From contig VGGU01000009.1 of NCBI GenBank assembly GCA_016868475.1, positions 1 to 55,095 of the forward strand: a stretch of DNA of 55,095 bases, given 5' to 3'. The notes under the pieces are model-generated. The model had not been told where the DNA came from, did no database searches, and was given only the letters and a program-made list of their open reading frames with translations. Position numbers and translations under genes: made by a program. Numbering within the stretch: the first letter of the stretch is position 1; each line of letters opens with the position of its first letter. This DNA comes from Bacteroidota bacterium (GTDB lineage Bacteria; Bacteroidota; Bacteroidia; Chitinophagales; Chitinophagaceae). Shown one piece after another: positions 35,314 through 44,986 of this stretch.

Positions 35314-36528
35314 ATGCGGATTTTAACCCGTACCATTTGGATCTTATCGCTGGTTAGTCTGTTAGCAGATGTAGCCAGCGAAATGTTATATCCGGTAATC
35401 CCGGTTTACCTGAAACAAATCGGGTTTAGCGTGCTTTTGATTGGCACATTGGAGGGGGTAGTAAATTTTATAGCAGGAATCAGCAAGGGAAGTTTTGGTG
35501 CCTGGAGCGACCGCAAAGGTTCCCGACTACCTTTTGTACAATGGGGATACTTATTAAGCGCCATCTCCAAACCTATCATAGGTCTAACCAGTAGCGTAGT
35601 TGGGGTATTTTTAGCACGAACCACGGATCGTTTGGGGAAAGGAATACGTACGGCTGCCCGAGACGCTATGTTGGCACAAGAAGCCAGGGCTGAAAACCGA
35701 GGGCAGGTTTTTGGATTTCATCGGGGAATGGACACATTCGGGGCAGCTTTGGGACCCTTATTGGCCTTGGTCTTTCTAACTACATATCCCGGAGAATTTA
35801 GCAGGTTGTTCCTGCTGGCCTTTATTCCCGGACTGCTTTCCGTGTTATTGACTTTTTTTATCCGTGAGAAAAAATTTACTCCATCGATAGCGCAACAAAG
35901 GGGATTCTTTTCCTATTTCCATTACTGGAAAAGGGCCAGCCCTGCATTTCAAAAGATCATGCCCGGTTTTTGGATCTTTCTTTTGTTCAATAGTGCAGAC
36001 TTATTCCTGATTTTATTTACCAGAATGCAGTTGGATGGGCAACATTTCAAGTGGGGGCAGGTTTTACTGGATGCGGATACAGCAACGCTTGCTATATATA
36101 TTTTTTACAATCTGGTCTATGCCGGCACTGCTCCTTTTTTAGGTACACTTGCGGATAAACTGGGATACAAGCCGGTGCTGGTTGGTGGGTTTTTTCTTTA
36201 TGCGATGGTTTATGCCGGATTAGCAAGCAGTCCGGGTGTCAATGGGCTAATTTTTTTGTTTGGCTGTTATGGACTTTACGCAGGGGCAACAGAGGGATTG
36301 ATCAAGGCATGGATCAGCAATCAATCAGCACCTGAAGAACGAGGAACTGCTCTTGGTTTTTTTAGCTCAACTGAAAGCATCGGAGCATTAGTGGCAAGTA
36401 TACTTGCCGGATTCATTTGGGTAACCTGGGGTGCCAAAGCCACCTTTATAGCCACATCGATTGCTGCACTAATTGCAGCGGGATGGATAGGAAACTATTT
36501 GAACTCAAATCCTATATCTCGTCGATAA
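35314..36528 (+). CDS. MFS transporter
   Basis: A 404-residue 12-helix major facilitator of undetermined substrate. DVASEMLYPVIPVYLKQIG is at the N-terminus, and the loop motif DRLGKGIRTAARDAML lies near residue 110. I start at ATG 35314; the frame from 35167 would begin inside mreB on the other strand and adds a hydrophilic stretch. The 3' end overlaps convergent purD by 34 bases, so both C-termini are encoded by the same DNA. Confidence 0.88.
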   Translation: MRILTRTIWILSLVSLLADVASEMLYPVIPVYLKQIGFSVLLIGTLEGVVNFIAGISKGSFGAWSDRKGSRLPFVQWGYLLSAISKPIIGLTSSVVGVFLARTTDRLGKGIRTAARDAMLAQEARAENRGQVFGFHRGMDTFGAALGPLLALVFLTTYPGEFSRLFLLAFIPGLLSVLLTFFIREKKFTPSIAQQRGFFSYFHYWKRASPAFQKIMPGFWIFLLFNSADLFLILFTRMQLDGQHFKWGQVLLDADTATLAIYIFYNLVYAGTAPFLGTLADKLGYKPVLVGGFFLYAMVYAGLASSPGVNGLIFLFGCYGLYAGATEGLIKAWISNQSAPEERGTALGFFSSTESIGALVASILAGFIWVTWGAKATFIATSIAALIAAGWIGNYLNSNPISRR

Positions 36529-37772
36529 TATTTCCCCTCAAATTGAATGGCAGACTGAACCTTGCTAGCGGCCTCAGCTGCTTCAGTAACGGAATTACCA
36601 AATGCGGTTACGGCTAGAACTCGGCCACCACTGGTTATGGTCTGATCTCCCTCCTGCTGCGTTCCCATATGAAACACCAACGCAGTGTCTGGTAATTGAT
36701 CCAGTCCTTGAATGGAATATCCTTTTTTATATTCTTCGGGATACCCGCCGCTAACCGCCACCACCGTACAAGCAGTTCTTGAATCTGTTTCAATGGTATA
36801 ATTTTTCAATTCCCCTTTGGCTGCTGCTGACAATAACTCCACCAAATCAACTTGCAAACGAGGTAATACTACTTCTGTTTCAGGGTCGCCCATTCTACAA
36901 TTATATTCGATCACAAAGGGTTCGCCCTTCACTATCATAAACCCAATAAAAACAAAGCCACAGTAAGGAATATCATCTTTTTGTAACCCCATTATGGTAG
37001 GCTCCACTACCTGAGATCTTATTTTTTCCCAAAGAATGGCGTCTACAAATGGCACGGGACTTACCGCACCCATTCCGCCTGTGTTCAAACCACTATCGCC
37101 CTCCCCAATTCGTTTGTAGTCTTTTGCCTCGGGCAATAGCACGTAATTTTTTCCATCTGTAAGCGCAAACACAGAGATTTCTATGCCTTGTAAAAATTCT
37201 TCTACAACCACTTTTTTTCCAGCTTCTCCAAACTTTGAAGACTGTATCATTTCCTCAAATCCCAATAGGGCTTCTTGATGCGTTGCACAAATTAAAACCC
37301 CCTTGCCTGCTGCCAGTCCATCGGCTTTCAAAACAATGGGTAAGGGATGTGATTGTAAATAAGATCGCCCTTCCTGATAGTTTTCTTGGGTAAACTCCCG
37401 GTAAGAAGCGGTTGGAATTCCATGCCGCTGCATAAATGCTTTGGCAAACGCCTTACTTCCTTCCAGTGCGGCACCTTGTTGCCCGGGACCAATAATCAAC
37501 AAGGATTGGAGAAGTGGATCGGCTCGTAAAAATTCAACCAGACCCTTGACCAGTGGTTCCTCCGGGCCCACTATCACCATATCAATGGCCTGTTCTTTAC
37601 AACAAGCTCTGATTGCTTCAAAATCAGTAACACTAAATGAAAAATGTTGCCCCAACCCTTTTGTGCCTGCATTGCCCGGTGCAATAAATAAAGATGTGCA
37701 AAGGGGGCTTTGACTGATTTTCCAGGCAAATGCATGCTCCCTTCCTCCGGAACCTAATAAAAGTATTTTCAT
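36495..37772 (-). CDS. purD: Phosphoribosylamine-glycine ligase
   Basis: ATP-grasp enzyme of purine synthesis that makes GAR. The 425-residue protein begins MKILLLGSGGREHAFAWKI, has GPEEPLVKGL near 70, LKADGLAAGKGVLIC near 145, and NTGGMGAVSPVPF near 230, with the metal-binding NCRMGDPETEVVLPRL near 290. It is a stand-alone gene, not in a purine operon here. It overlaps the convergent MFS gene by 34 bases. Confidence 0.97.
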   Translation of the reverse strand: MKILLLGSGGREHAFAWKISQSPLCTSLFIAPGNAGTKGLGQHFSFSVTDFEAIRACCKEQAIDMVIVGPEEPLVKGLVEFLRADPLLQSLLIIGPGQQGAALEGSKAFAKAFMQRHGIPTASYREFTQENYQEGRSYLQSHPLPIVLKADGLAAGKGVLICATHQEALLGFEEMIQSSKFGEAGKKVVVEEFLQGIEISVFALTDGKNYVLLPEAKDYKRIGEGDSGLNTGGMGAVSPVPFVDAILWEKIRSQVVEPTIMGLQKDDIPYCGFVFIGFMIVKGEPFVIEYNCRMGDPETEVVLPRLQVDLVELLSAAAKGELKNYTIETDSRTACTVVAVSGGYPEEYKKGYSIQGLDQLPDTALVFHMGTQQEGDQTITSGGRVLAVTAFGNSVTEAAEAASKVQSAIQFEGKYYRRDIGFEFK

Positions 37773-37797
37773 GTTGATAGGGTAGAAAAGTTAGTTG

Positions 37798-37805
37798 CGA
37801 AAGTA
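37798..37805 (-). promoter_or_regulatory. Weak -7-like element (TACTTTCG) of purD
   Basis: TACTTTCG has one mismatch to TAnnTTTG and lies 25 bases before the purD ATG. Confidence 0.3.
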
Positions 37806-37821
37806 ATTAGCCTTGGGTTAA

Positions 37822-37850
37822 TTGAGGGTTAGATAATAATCTTTATTTTG
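37822..37850 (+). promoter_or_regulatory. Predicted promoter of POT-family transporter
   Basis: TTG (37822-37824), an 18-base spacer and TTATTTTG (37843-37850, one mismatch to TAnnTTTG), ending 24 bases before ATG 37875. Confidence 0.4.
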
Positions 37851-37874
37851 AGTCCCTTAAACGAGTATAACCCT

Positions 37875-39377
37875 ATGCCTGCCACCACTACCTCTACGGG
37901 CCACCCAAAAGGATTGGCCGTTTTATTTGCCACTGAAATGTGGGAACGCTTTAACTACTATGGCATGAGAGCCATATTGGTTTTGTTTTTAACAAAAGCC
38001 CTGCTTTTTGACAAAGCCTTTGCCTCTCATCTTTATGGAAGTTATACCAGCCTGGTTTACCTGACCCCTTTATTAGGCGGTTATATTGCAGACAGGTATT
38101 GGGGTAATCAGCGTTCAATCATAGCCGGAGGTATCTTGATGGCATTGGGCGAATTTGTACTTTTTTTCTGCGCCTCTGTTTATCAAACCTCTTCAGAGCT
38201 TTCCACAATTTTGTTTTTTTCAGGACTGGGATTGATGATTACGGGTAACGGATTTTTCAAACCTAATATTTCTGCACTGGTAGGGCAGCTGTATCCAAAA
38301 GGAGACAGAAGAACTGATTCCGCCTACACCATTTTTTATATGGGAATAAATGTAGGAGGTGCGCTGGGTCCAATTATTTGTGGATTGGTAGGAGATACTG
38401 GCAATCCTGAGGATTTCAAGTGGGCATTTCTGGCTGGCGGAATTGCCATGTTGATCAGTGTATTGGTTCAACTGGTTTATCATAAAAAATATGTGTTGGA
38501 CCCGGACAATAACATATTAGGACTAACGCCTGCCAATGCACCTGCTGCCTGGGTTCGTCCATTAAATATGATGGGTGGCTTGCTATTGTTATCTGCCATC
38601 ATGATTGCAGCACTCTATATTGATACCCGCGTAGTGGATTACTTAACCTATGTTTTGATAGCGGCTCCTATTTTGATTGGATACGTTATTTTTTCAGATA
38701 AGACCTTGAGCACAATCGAAAAACAGCGTGTTGCCGTGATATTCAGCGTTTCCTTCTTTGTAGTATTTTTCTGGAGCGCCTTTGAACAAGCTGGCGCCTC
38801 ACTTACTTTTTTTGCAGAAGAACAAACTCAGCGTGATCTTGGCTTTTTTACAGTGCCCGCCAGTTTCTTTGCATCGCTGAATTCCATTTACGTGGTCTTG
38901 TTTGCACCGGTCTTTGCCTGGTTATGGCTTAAGATGGGGAAAAATGAACCTTCTTCACCCACTAAAATGTCTTTGGGGCTTTTATTACTTTCTCTTGGCT
39001 ATTTATGGATTGCCTTTGGCGTAAAGGATGTTGCTGTGGGAACAAAAGTGAGCATGATCTGGTTATTGGGTATGTATGCCTTACATACTTGGGGCGAACT
39101 TTGTTTGTCTCCAATTGGACTTTCTCTGGTCAATAAACTAGCGCCGTTGAAATTTGCATCCTTATTAATGGCTATTTGGTTTTTAGCAAGTGCCGGCGCC
39201 AACAAACTAGCCGGATTACTTAGTGCCTTATACCCCGATGGTAAAACCACCAATTTCATGGGCTATGAAATGAATAATCTATATGACTTTTTCATTTTGT
39301 TTGTGGTCATGTCTGGTATTGCTGCAGGTATGTTGTTAATTCTTACACGCAAACTTCAAAAACTGATGAACAGTTAA
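37875..39377 (+). CDS. POT/PTR-family peptide:H+ symporter
   Basis: A 500-residue, roughly 14-helix proton-coupled di/tripeptide transporter. The family ExxER proton-site motif is present as TEMWERFNYYG near residue 20, and the PTR2 signature as FYMGINVGGALGPIICG near residue 160. I start at ATG 37875; an upstream TTG at 37848 overlaps the promoter element. The OPT oligopeptide transporter gene follows at 33 bases, forming a peptide-uptake pair. Confidence 0.94.
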   Translation: MPATTTSTGHPKGLAVLFATEMWERFNYYGMRAILVLFLTKALLFDKAFASHLYGSYTSLVYLTPLLGGYIADRYWGNQRSIIAGGILMALGEFVLFFCASVYQTSSELSTILFFSGLGLMITGNGFFKPNISALVGQLYPKGDRRTDSAYTIFYMGINVGGALGPIICGLVGDTGNPEDFKWAFLAGGIAMLISVLVQLVYHKKYVLDPDNNILGLTPANAPAAWVRPLNMMGGLLLLSAIMIAALYIDTRVVDYLTYVLIAAPILIGYVIFSDKTLSTIEKQRVAVIFSVSFFVVFFWSAFEQAGASLTFFAEEQTQRDLGFFTVPASFFASLNSIYVVLFAPVFAWLWLKMGKNEPSSPTKMSLGLLLLSLGYLWIAFGVKDVAVGTKVSMIWLLGMYALHTWGELCLSPIGLSLVNKLAPLKFASLLMAIWFLASAGANKLAGLLSALYPDGKTTNFMGYEMNNLYDFFILFVVMSGIAAGMLLILTRKLQKLMNS

Positions 39378-39410
39378 CACCTGTTTTTTTGCCAATACAA
39401 AAAGTATCCT

Positions 39411-41468
39411 ATGTCTGATCAATCCTTCAAACCCTTTGTTTCTCCGGAAACAAAAATGGCTGAGTTCACCCTAAAATCTATTTTAACGGGTGCTGCTTTT
39501 GGAATTATTTTCGGTGCCTCCACTGTTTACCTGGCACTCAAAGCCGGCTTAACGGTTTCTGCCTCGATTCCCATTGCCGTATTAGCTATTACGTTGGGTA
39601 GAAAGTTTTTAAAGACAACTATACTCGAGAATAATATCATTCAAACAACGGGTTCTGCGGGTGAAAGTATTGCAGCCGGCGTGGTGTTTACACTTCCTGG
39701 TTTTTTGTTTTTAAGCGAAGCAGGAAGCGCCAGCTTCTTTAATTATTTCACCATTCTTACTTTGGCTATCATTGGAGGAATGTTGGGAACCATGATGATG
39801 ATTCCGCTGAGACGTTCGCTGATTGTGCAGGAGCACAAAACCTTGCCTTATCCGGAAGGAACGGCCTGTGCTTCGGTGTTAAAAGCAGGAGAGAAAGGTG
39901 GTGATTTTGCACGCACCGCATTTTTGGGATTGGGTGTTGCCTTTGGTTATGCGCTATTGCAGAAAATTTTTCATGTAATTGTTGAAGCGCCTTCATTCAT
40001 GACCAAGCAAACACAAAAGTTTTTCCCTTCTGCAAAAGTGAGTGGAGAAATTACGCCCGAATATCTGGGAGTAGGATATATAATCGGACCAAAAATTGCC
40101 GGAGTGTTGGTAGCAGGTGGAGTGCTCAGCTGGTTTGTATTTACTCCTTTGCTGGCCAGTTTACTCAATGATAATGGAATTATTATTGCTGCGCAATTAG
40201 CCAAGCTGGGTTATTTAAAAGATGTAACCATTGCAGGAGGACCAGGCGGTTGGGATCCGGCAACCGGACAATTTGCTGATTGGTCCACGGCTATTTATCG
40301 TGCTTATATCCGGCAAATTGGCGCTGGTGCCGTTGCAGCAGGTGGGTTTATCACGCTGATTAAAACAATTCCAACAATAATCTCTTCTTTCAAAGGAAGC
40401 ATTGGTTCACTTAAACAATCAGAAGGTGTAGTTGCAACTACTGCCCGCACAGAACAGGACCTTTCCATTAAAGTAGTAGGAATGGGTAGCTTAATTCTCA
40501 TTGCTATTATTGCGTTAATGCCAAATACATTAATCCCTGGCGCAAATGTGGGCAGCAAGCTCATGCTGGGTTTACTGGTGATTATTTTTGGTGCATTTTT
40601 TGTAACGGTATCCTCTCGTATTGTTGGGTTGATCGGATCATCTAATAATCCCATTTCCGGAATGACCATTGCCACCCTGATGGGAACCTGTTTGATTTTT
40701 ATTGCCGTAAAATGGACGGGGCATTTTTATGAGCCCATGGCATTGGTGGTAGGTGGTATGATTTGTATTGCCGCAGCCAACGCGGGTGCTACTTCGCAAG
40801 ATCTAAAAACCGGCTACATTGTAGGCGCTACTCCTAAATATCAACAGCTCTCTTTATTTATTGGAGCTATTGTTTCGTCCATAGCCATTGGTGCAACTAT
40901 TAAAGTGTTGGATCAACCAACAGCAGAGATGGCGGTACAAGGAATTCAGCATGCTATTGGAACTGATAAATATCCGGCACCACAGGGAACCTTGATGGCA
41001 ACACTGATCAAAGGAATTTTATCCTTCAATCTTGATTGGCAATTTGTTTTAGTGGGTGTGTTCATTGCCATTGTAATGGAACTCTGTGGTATCAAAGCCC
41101 TCAGTTTTGCCATTGGAATTTACTTACCACTCTCTACCACCTTCCCAATTTTTATTGGTGGAGCCGTGCGTGGGCTGGTTGAATGGCGGCATAAACAAAA
41201 AAATGTTGTTGTGAGCGCCGAAGAAGAAGATCTTGGAAAGGGTAATTTATTTGCCACAGGTCTGGTGGCAGGAGGAGCACTAGCCGGCGTATTGGTAGCG
41301 ATCCTTTCTTCGATGGAGAGCGTTAGCACAACCATTGGTCATTGGAATGCAGAACACCGCCTTGCTGAACAATTGGGTGGAGAAGGATACAAATGGCTGG
41401 GTGTTGGCTTTTTTGCGCTGATGGCAATATTGCTGTACCGCGTGGCCATGCAACCGAACAAGAGTTAA
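39411..41468 (+). CDS. OPT-family oligopeptide transporter
   Basis: A 685-residue protein of about 15 helices. LKSILTGAAFGIIFGASTVY at the N-terminus and TTGSAGESIAAGVVFTLP near residue 82 are typical of bacterial OPT proteins. GSSNNPISGMTIATLMGTC lies near residue 405. Substrates in this family are oligopeptides or metal chelates; which applies here is open. It is between the POT gene (33 bases) and alkB (20 bases), same strand. Confidence 0.94.
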   Translation: MSDQSFKPFVSPETKMAEFTLKSILTGAAFGIIFGASTVYLALKAGLTVSASIPIAVLAITLGRKFLKTTILENNIIQTTGSAGESIAAGVVFTLPGFLFLSEAGSASFFNYFTILTLAIIGGMLGTMMMIPLRRSLIVQEHKTLPYPEGTACASVLKAGEKGGDFARTAFLGLGVAFGYALLQKIFHVIVEAPSFMTKQTQKFFPSAKVSGEITPEYLGVGYIIGPKIAGVLVAGGVLSWFVFTPLLASLLNDNGIIIAAQLAKLGYLKDVTIAGGPGGWDPATGQFADWSTAIYRAYIRQIGAGAVAAGGFITLIKTIPTIISSFKGSIGSLKQSEGVVATTARTEQDLSIKVVGMGSLILIAIIALMPNTLIPGANVGSKLMLGLLVIIFGAFFVTVSSRIVGLIGSSNNPISGMTIATLMGTCLIFIAVKWTGHFYEPMALVVGGMICIAAANAGATSQDLKTGYIVGATPKYQQLSLFIGAIVSSIAIGATIKVLDQPTAEMAVQGIQHAIGTDKYPAPQGTLMATLIKGILSFNLDWQFVLVGVFIAIVMELCGIKALSFAIGIYLPLSTTFPIFIGGAVRGLVEWRHKQKNVVVSAEEEDLGKGNLFATGLVAGGALAGVLVAILSSMESVSTTIGHWNAEHRLAEQLGGEGYKWLGVGFFALMAILLYRVAMQPNKS

Positions 41469-41488
41469 ATGGTTTGAAACTTTATGCT

Positions 41489-42550
41489 ATGTACCATCGT
41501 ATTAAAGCATTAAAATATCTGACCCCCTTTATTCTTTTCATTGGGGCCAGTATTTCATTCAACACAACTGGATGGACTGTTTGGATTAATATGATTATTG
41601 CCTGGATATTGGTTCCGGTATTGGAATTGGTGTTCAAGCCTAATCCCTCTAATATGGAGACTGCCGAGGAAGAGTTAGTAAAAAAGGATCGTTTTTACGA
41701 TTGGATTTTACACCTGGCAGTGCCCCTTCAATACACGCTATTATATCTTTTTTTAGTATCCATGCAGGAACCTGCACTGGAAACCTGGGATCGTGTGGGA
41801 AGAATTGCCGTGATGGGCATTCTCTGTGGTAGTTTTGGTATTAACGTAGCACATGAATTGGGGCACCGAGTAAATAGGTATGAGCAAACGCTTGCAAAAT
41901 TTTTACTACTTACTTCTCTCTACATGCACTTTTTTATAGAGCATAATAAAGGGCATCATACCCGTGTGGCTACCCAGGAAGATCCCAGCAGTGCTCGGAA
42001 GGGAGAATGGGTTTACCTGTTTTACTTCCGAACCATTTTCATGGGTATTATCAGTGCTTGGGAAATAGCCAATAATGAATCACGTAAAAAAAATGGAACG
42101 GCTTTATCTTGGAAAAATGAAATGATTCAATTTCAAATGATACAGGCAGCCTTTATTTTTTTGATCTATTGGTTTTTTGGATTTTTTGTGTTGACTTGTT
42201 TTTTAACTGCTGCCTTGATGGGCATCTTACTCCTGGAGACCGTGAATTATATTGAGCATTATGGTTTGCAGCGTAAACAATTAATCAATGGCCGATACGA
42301 ACGCGCCATGCCCGCGCATTCTTGGAATAGCAATCATGTAGTGGGTCGGTTAATGTTATTTGAACTGAGCCGTCACTCCGATCATCACTATTTAGCTAGT
42401 CGTAAATATCAAGTGTTACGTCATCATGATAATGCGCCTCAAATGCCAACAGGCTATCCGGGAATGATGTTGTTGTCTTTGATTCCACCTTTGTGGTTCT
42501 TGATCATGAATACTCGCATTGAAAAGCAGATAGCTAAAGCAACTTGCTAG
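41489..42550 (+). CDS. alkB: AlkB-type membrane alkane 1-monooxygenase
   Basis: A 353-residue membrane di-iron hydroxylase. It has N-terminal helices and all the His boxes: HELGH (His122, His126), EHNKGHHTRVATQEDPSSA (His152, 156, 157), NYIEHYG (His257) and LSRHSDHH (His296, 299, 300). These match alkane hydroxylases rather than fatty-acid desaturases. It needs rubredoxin and a reductase; neither is in this window. I start at ATG 41489; the frame from 41393 overlaps the OPT gene. Its stop overlaps the serS stop in the 4-base palindrome CTAG. Confidence 0.9.
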   Translation: MYHRIKALKYLTPFILFIGASISFNTTGWTVWINMIIAWILVPVLELVFKPNPSNMETAEEELVKKDRFYDWILHLAVPLQYTLLYLFLVSMQEPALETWDRVGRIAVMGILCGSFGINVAHELGHRVNRYEQTLAKFLLLTSLYMHFFIEHNKGHHTRVATQEDPSSARKGEWVYLFYFRTIFMGIISAWEIANNESRKKNGTALSWKNEMIQFQMIQAAFIFLIYWFFGFFVLTCFLTAALMGILLLETVNYIEHYGLQRKQLINGRYERAMPAHSWNSNHVVGRLMLFELSRHSDHHYLASRKYQVLRHHDNAPQMPTGYPGMMLLSLIPPLWFLIMNTRIEKQIAKATC

Positions 42551-43818
42551 TTTATCTTATCCATGCCCATGTAGGAATGTAAGCAAGCCGGTAGCTTTAT
42601 TCCATCTGGCTGTTGATTATTCTCCAATAAAGAAGCCATGATTCGAGGCAAGGCCAAGGAACTGCCATTAAGCGTATGGGCTAATTGCGACTTGCCTTTT
42701 TGGTCCTTAAACCTAAGTTTTAATCGGTTGGCCTGAAAGGACTCAAAGTTGCTGACCGAACTTACCTCCAACCACTTTTGCTGTGCAGCACTATACACCT
42801 CAAAGTCATAGGTAAGTGCAGAGGCAAAACTCATATCGCCACCACATAACCGAAGAATTCGGTAAGGTAATTCCAGCGATTTCAATAATTGCTCAACGTG
42901 AGCCACCATTTCTTCCAACACCGCATAACTCTTTTCGGGATCCACAATTTGAACTATTTCAACTTTATCAAATTGATGAACACGATTTAAACCACGAACA
43001 TCTGCACCAAAGCTGCCGGCTTCTCTTCTAAAACAAGCGGAAAAAGCGGTCATCCGAATAGGAAGTGAAGCAAATGGAACAATTTCGTCCCGATAAATAT
43101 TAGTAACGGGCACTTCCGAAGTGGGAATCAAATACAAATTATCTAAAGGCATGTGATACATCTGCCCTTCTTTATCAGGAAGCTGGCCGGTTCCATAGGC
43201 AGAAGCCTCATTGACCAGTAGTGGTGGCAGGTATTCCGTATAACCCGAGGCCGTATTGAAATCTAAAAAATATTGAACCAAAGCACGTTGAAGTTTGGCG
43301 CCCTTCCCTTTGTATAGTGGAAATCCACTTCCTGTAATTTTTGCGCCCGTTTCAAAATCTACCAACTGATATTTTTTAATCAGCTCCCAATGTGGAATGG
43401 CGTCAGCAGCCAAACTAGGTTTGCTTCCTCCTTCTCGAACCACTACGTTATCAGTAACAGATTTACCAATGGGAACCTCCGCCGCAGGTAAATTGGGCAA
43501 ACGCACTAATTCCTGATGCAATTCCTGCTCCCGGGTTGCCAATTGATCCGCCAACGGTTGTAAGGCCGCTTTATAAGAGGCTACCTCTTGTTTTTTTTGT
43601 TCGGCTTCCTCTTTTTGTCCCTTTCCCATTAACAGACCAATTTCTTTGGAAGCGCTATTAATTTTTGCTTGCAGATTATCTGACTCCAGTTGTAATTTTT
43701 TTCGCTGATCGTCCAGATCAATTATTATACCCACCAGCTCGGGTTGCCCAAAATATTTTTTGAGCAGACCTGCTTTTACGGCTTCGGGGTTTTGTCGTAT
43801 CTGCTGTAACGTAAGCAT
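42547..43818 (-). CDS. serS: Seryl-tRNA synthetase (class II)
   Basis: A 423-residue enzyme with an N-terminal tRNA-binding coiled coil at about 25-100, motif 2 CFRREAGSFGADVRGLNRVH near residue 265, and motif 3 NGSSLALPRIMASLLENNQ near residue 385. I start at ATG 43818 (MLTLQQIRQNPE), the conserved N-terminus; the frame to 43854 covers the promoter. It is divergent from the small gene at 43895. Confidence 0.97.
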   Translation of the reverse strand: MLTLQQIRQNPEAVKAGLLKKYFGQPELVGIIIDLDDQRKKLQLESDNLQAKINSASKEIGLLMGKGQKEEAEQKKQEVASYKAALQPLADQLATREQELHQELVRLPNLPAAEVPIGKSVTDNVVVREGGSKPSLAADAIPHWELIKKYQLVDFETGAKITGSGFPLYKGKGAKLQRALVQYFLDFNTASGYTEYLPPLLVNEASAYGTGQLPDKEGQMYHMPLDNLYLIPTSEVPVTNIYRDEIVPFASLPIRMTAFSACFRREAGSFGADVRGLNRVHQFDKVEIVQIVDPEKSYAVLEEMVAHVEQLLKSLELPYRILRLCGGDMSFASALTYDFEVYSAAQQKWLEVSSVSNFESFQANRLKLRFKDQKGKSQLAHTLNGSSLALPRIMASLLENNQQPDGIKLPACLHSYMGMDKIN

Positions 43819-43832
43819 GTAGCCAATTTGAG

Positions 43833-43860
43833 CAAAGATAATTGATGACAACACGTCAAA
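43833..43860 (-). promoter_or_regulatory. Predicted promoter of serS
   Basis: TTTG (43857-43860), a 16-base spacer and TATCTTTG (43833-43840) on the minus strand, ending 14 bases before ATG 43818. Confidence 0.55.
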
Positions 43861-43882
43861 GTCAGTTGGGGTAGCCCTTACT

Positions 43883-43890
43883 TATCTTTG
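43883..43890 (+). promoter_or_regulatory. Predicted -7 element (TATCTTTG) of small conserved gene
   Basis: TATCTTTG ends 4 bases before ATG 43895, with a TTG at 43866-43868. It uses the same 8-base word as the divergent serS promoter. Confidence 0.5.
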
Positions 43891-43894
43891 TTCC

Positions 43895-44239
43895 ATGCAA
43901 GCACTAGACCTTTTACAATCCAGGTGGTGGCAATTAGAGAGCAAGTTGGTAGAACGCTTTGGTAAAAAACCAGACCTGGAAACTATTTTATTCCTGGTTG
44001 GCGTACAGGAATTTGGCGATATCCGTGAAAAGTTCACCAAAGAACAAAAGCAAGATCTGATGCATATTGCAGTATGTCATTTACTGTCTGCAAGCGGGTA
44101 TTACGAATTGGAAAAAGTAGACACCGATGGCTGGCCACATTTTAAACAATTAAAAGCACTACCCGCGATGAATGCGATAGAGCAGGAAAATTTTATCAAG
44201 GACCATGTATTACTTTATTTTGAAAAAAATGAATACTAA
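43895..44239 (+). CDS. Small conserved hypothetical protein
   Basis: I do not recognise a named family. The 114-residue protein has no signal or membrane helix and looks helical. TILFLVGVQEFGDIREKFTKEQKQDLMH split around residue 30-55 is a distinctive core, and Trp11-Trp12 sit near the N-terminus. It is 3 bases upstream of the cyclophilin gene and probably co-transcribed with it. I believe similar proteins occur in other Bacteroidota. Confidence 0.8.
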   Translation: MQALDLLQSRWWQLESKLVERFGKKPDLETILFLVGVQEFGDIREKFTKEQKQDLMHIAVCHLLSASGYYELEKVDTDGWPHFKQLKALPAMNAIEQENFIKDHVLLYFEKNEY

Positions 44240-44242
44240 ACT

Positions 44243-44941
44243 ATGAGACGAACGCTGTTGCTGGCACTCATTTGTTCTTTAGCCCTGCATGCCATAGCCC
44301 AAAAAGATAGTATCGTTACTAAACGAGACCGGAAAAGAGATGTTTTACTCGAAACTTCAATGGGCAATATTTGGATTAGACTCTCTGATTCTACTCCATT
44401 ACACCGGGATAATTTTCTTAAGCTGGTAAAAATGCATTACTACGATGGCATCTTGTTTCATCGAGTTATAAAAAATTTTATGATTCAATCGGGCGACCCC
44501 GACAGCAGGGGTGCAGCTCCTGGTACTCCATTGGGAGAAGGCGGCCCTAATTATGTAGTACCTGCCGAATTTCGTTCTACTCTTTTTCACAAAAAAGGAG
44601 TGATTGCAGCTGCCAGAGATAATAATCCTGAGAAAGCCAGCAGTGCCAGCCAGTTTTATCTGACTCAAGGAAAAGTGTTTTCAGAAGCAGGACTTGATTC
44701 CTTAGAAACCTATCGGCTTAAACGTAAAATACCTGATGAACATCGAAAAGTGTATACTACTCTTGGCGGTGTTCCGCATTTAGACCAAAACTATACGGTG
44801 TATGGAGAGATCGTAAAAGGACTGGAAGTGGTTGATAAAATTGCAACTGTTCCTACCAGCAAAGGACAGGATAAAGACCGTCCTATTCAAGACGTTGCTA
44901 TCATTGAAGCCAAATTGATAAAACGAAAGAAACACAGATAG
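44243..44941 (+). CDS. Exported cyclophilin-type peptidyl-prolyl isomerase
   Basis: A 232-residue protein with a signal peptide at about 1-19 (RRTLLLALICSLALHAIA) and a cyclophilin domain. The catalytic Arg lies in LFHRVIKNFMIQSGDP near residue 75, followed by SASQFYLTQ near 133. An insert of about 30 residues (around 140-175, KIPDEHRKVY) precedes YTVYGEIVKGLEVVDKI. It probably folds proteins in the periplasm. The gene starts 3 bases after the small conserved gene. Confidence 0.93.
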   Translation: MRRTLLLALICSLALHAIAQKDSIVTKRDRKRDVLLETSMGNIWIRLSDSTPLHRDNFLKLVKMHYYDGILFHRVIKNFMIQSGDPDSRGAAPGTPLGEGGPNYVVPAEFRSTLFHKKGVIAAARDNNPEKASSASQFYLTQGKVFSEAGLDSLETYRLKRKIPDEHRKVYTTLGGVPHLDQNYTVYGEIVKGLEVVDKIATVPTSKGQDKDRPIQDVAIIEAKLIKRKKHR

Positions 44942-44958
44942 ATTTCCTGCATAATTTG

Positions 44959-44966
44959 TAGGTTTG
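44959..44966 (+). promoter_or_regulatory. Predicted -7 element (TAGGTTTG) of gcvH
   Basis: TAGGTTTG ends 20 bases before ATG 44987 and overlaps the GTG at 44966, which supports the ATG as start. Confidence 0.45.
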
Positions 44967-44986
44967 TGCTCCTAAAAAATCACCCT

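Noticed and set aside
39366-39392. Possible terminator between POT and OPT genes (AACAG/CTGTT then a T-run)
   Set aside because: Only five weak pairs with a 7-base loop; too unstable to call, and the genes probably share a message.
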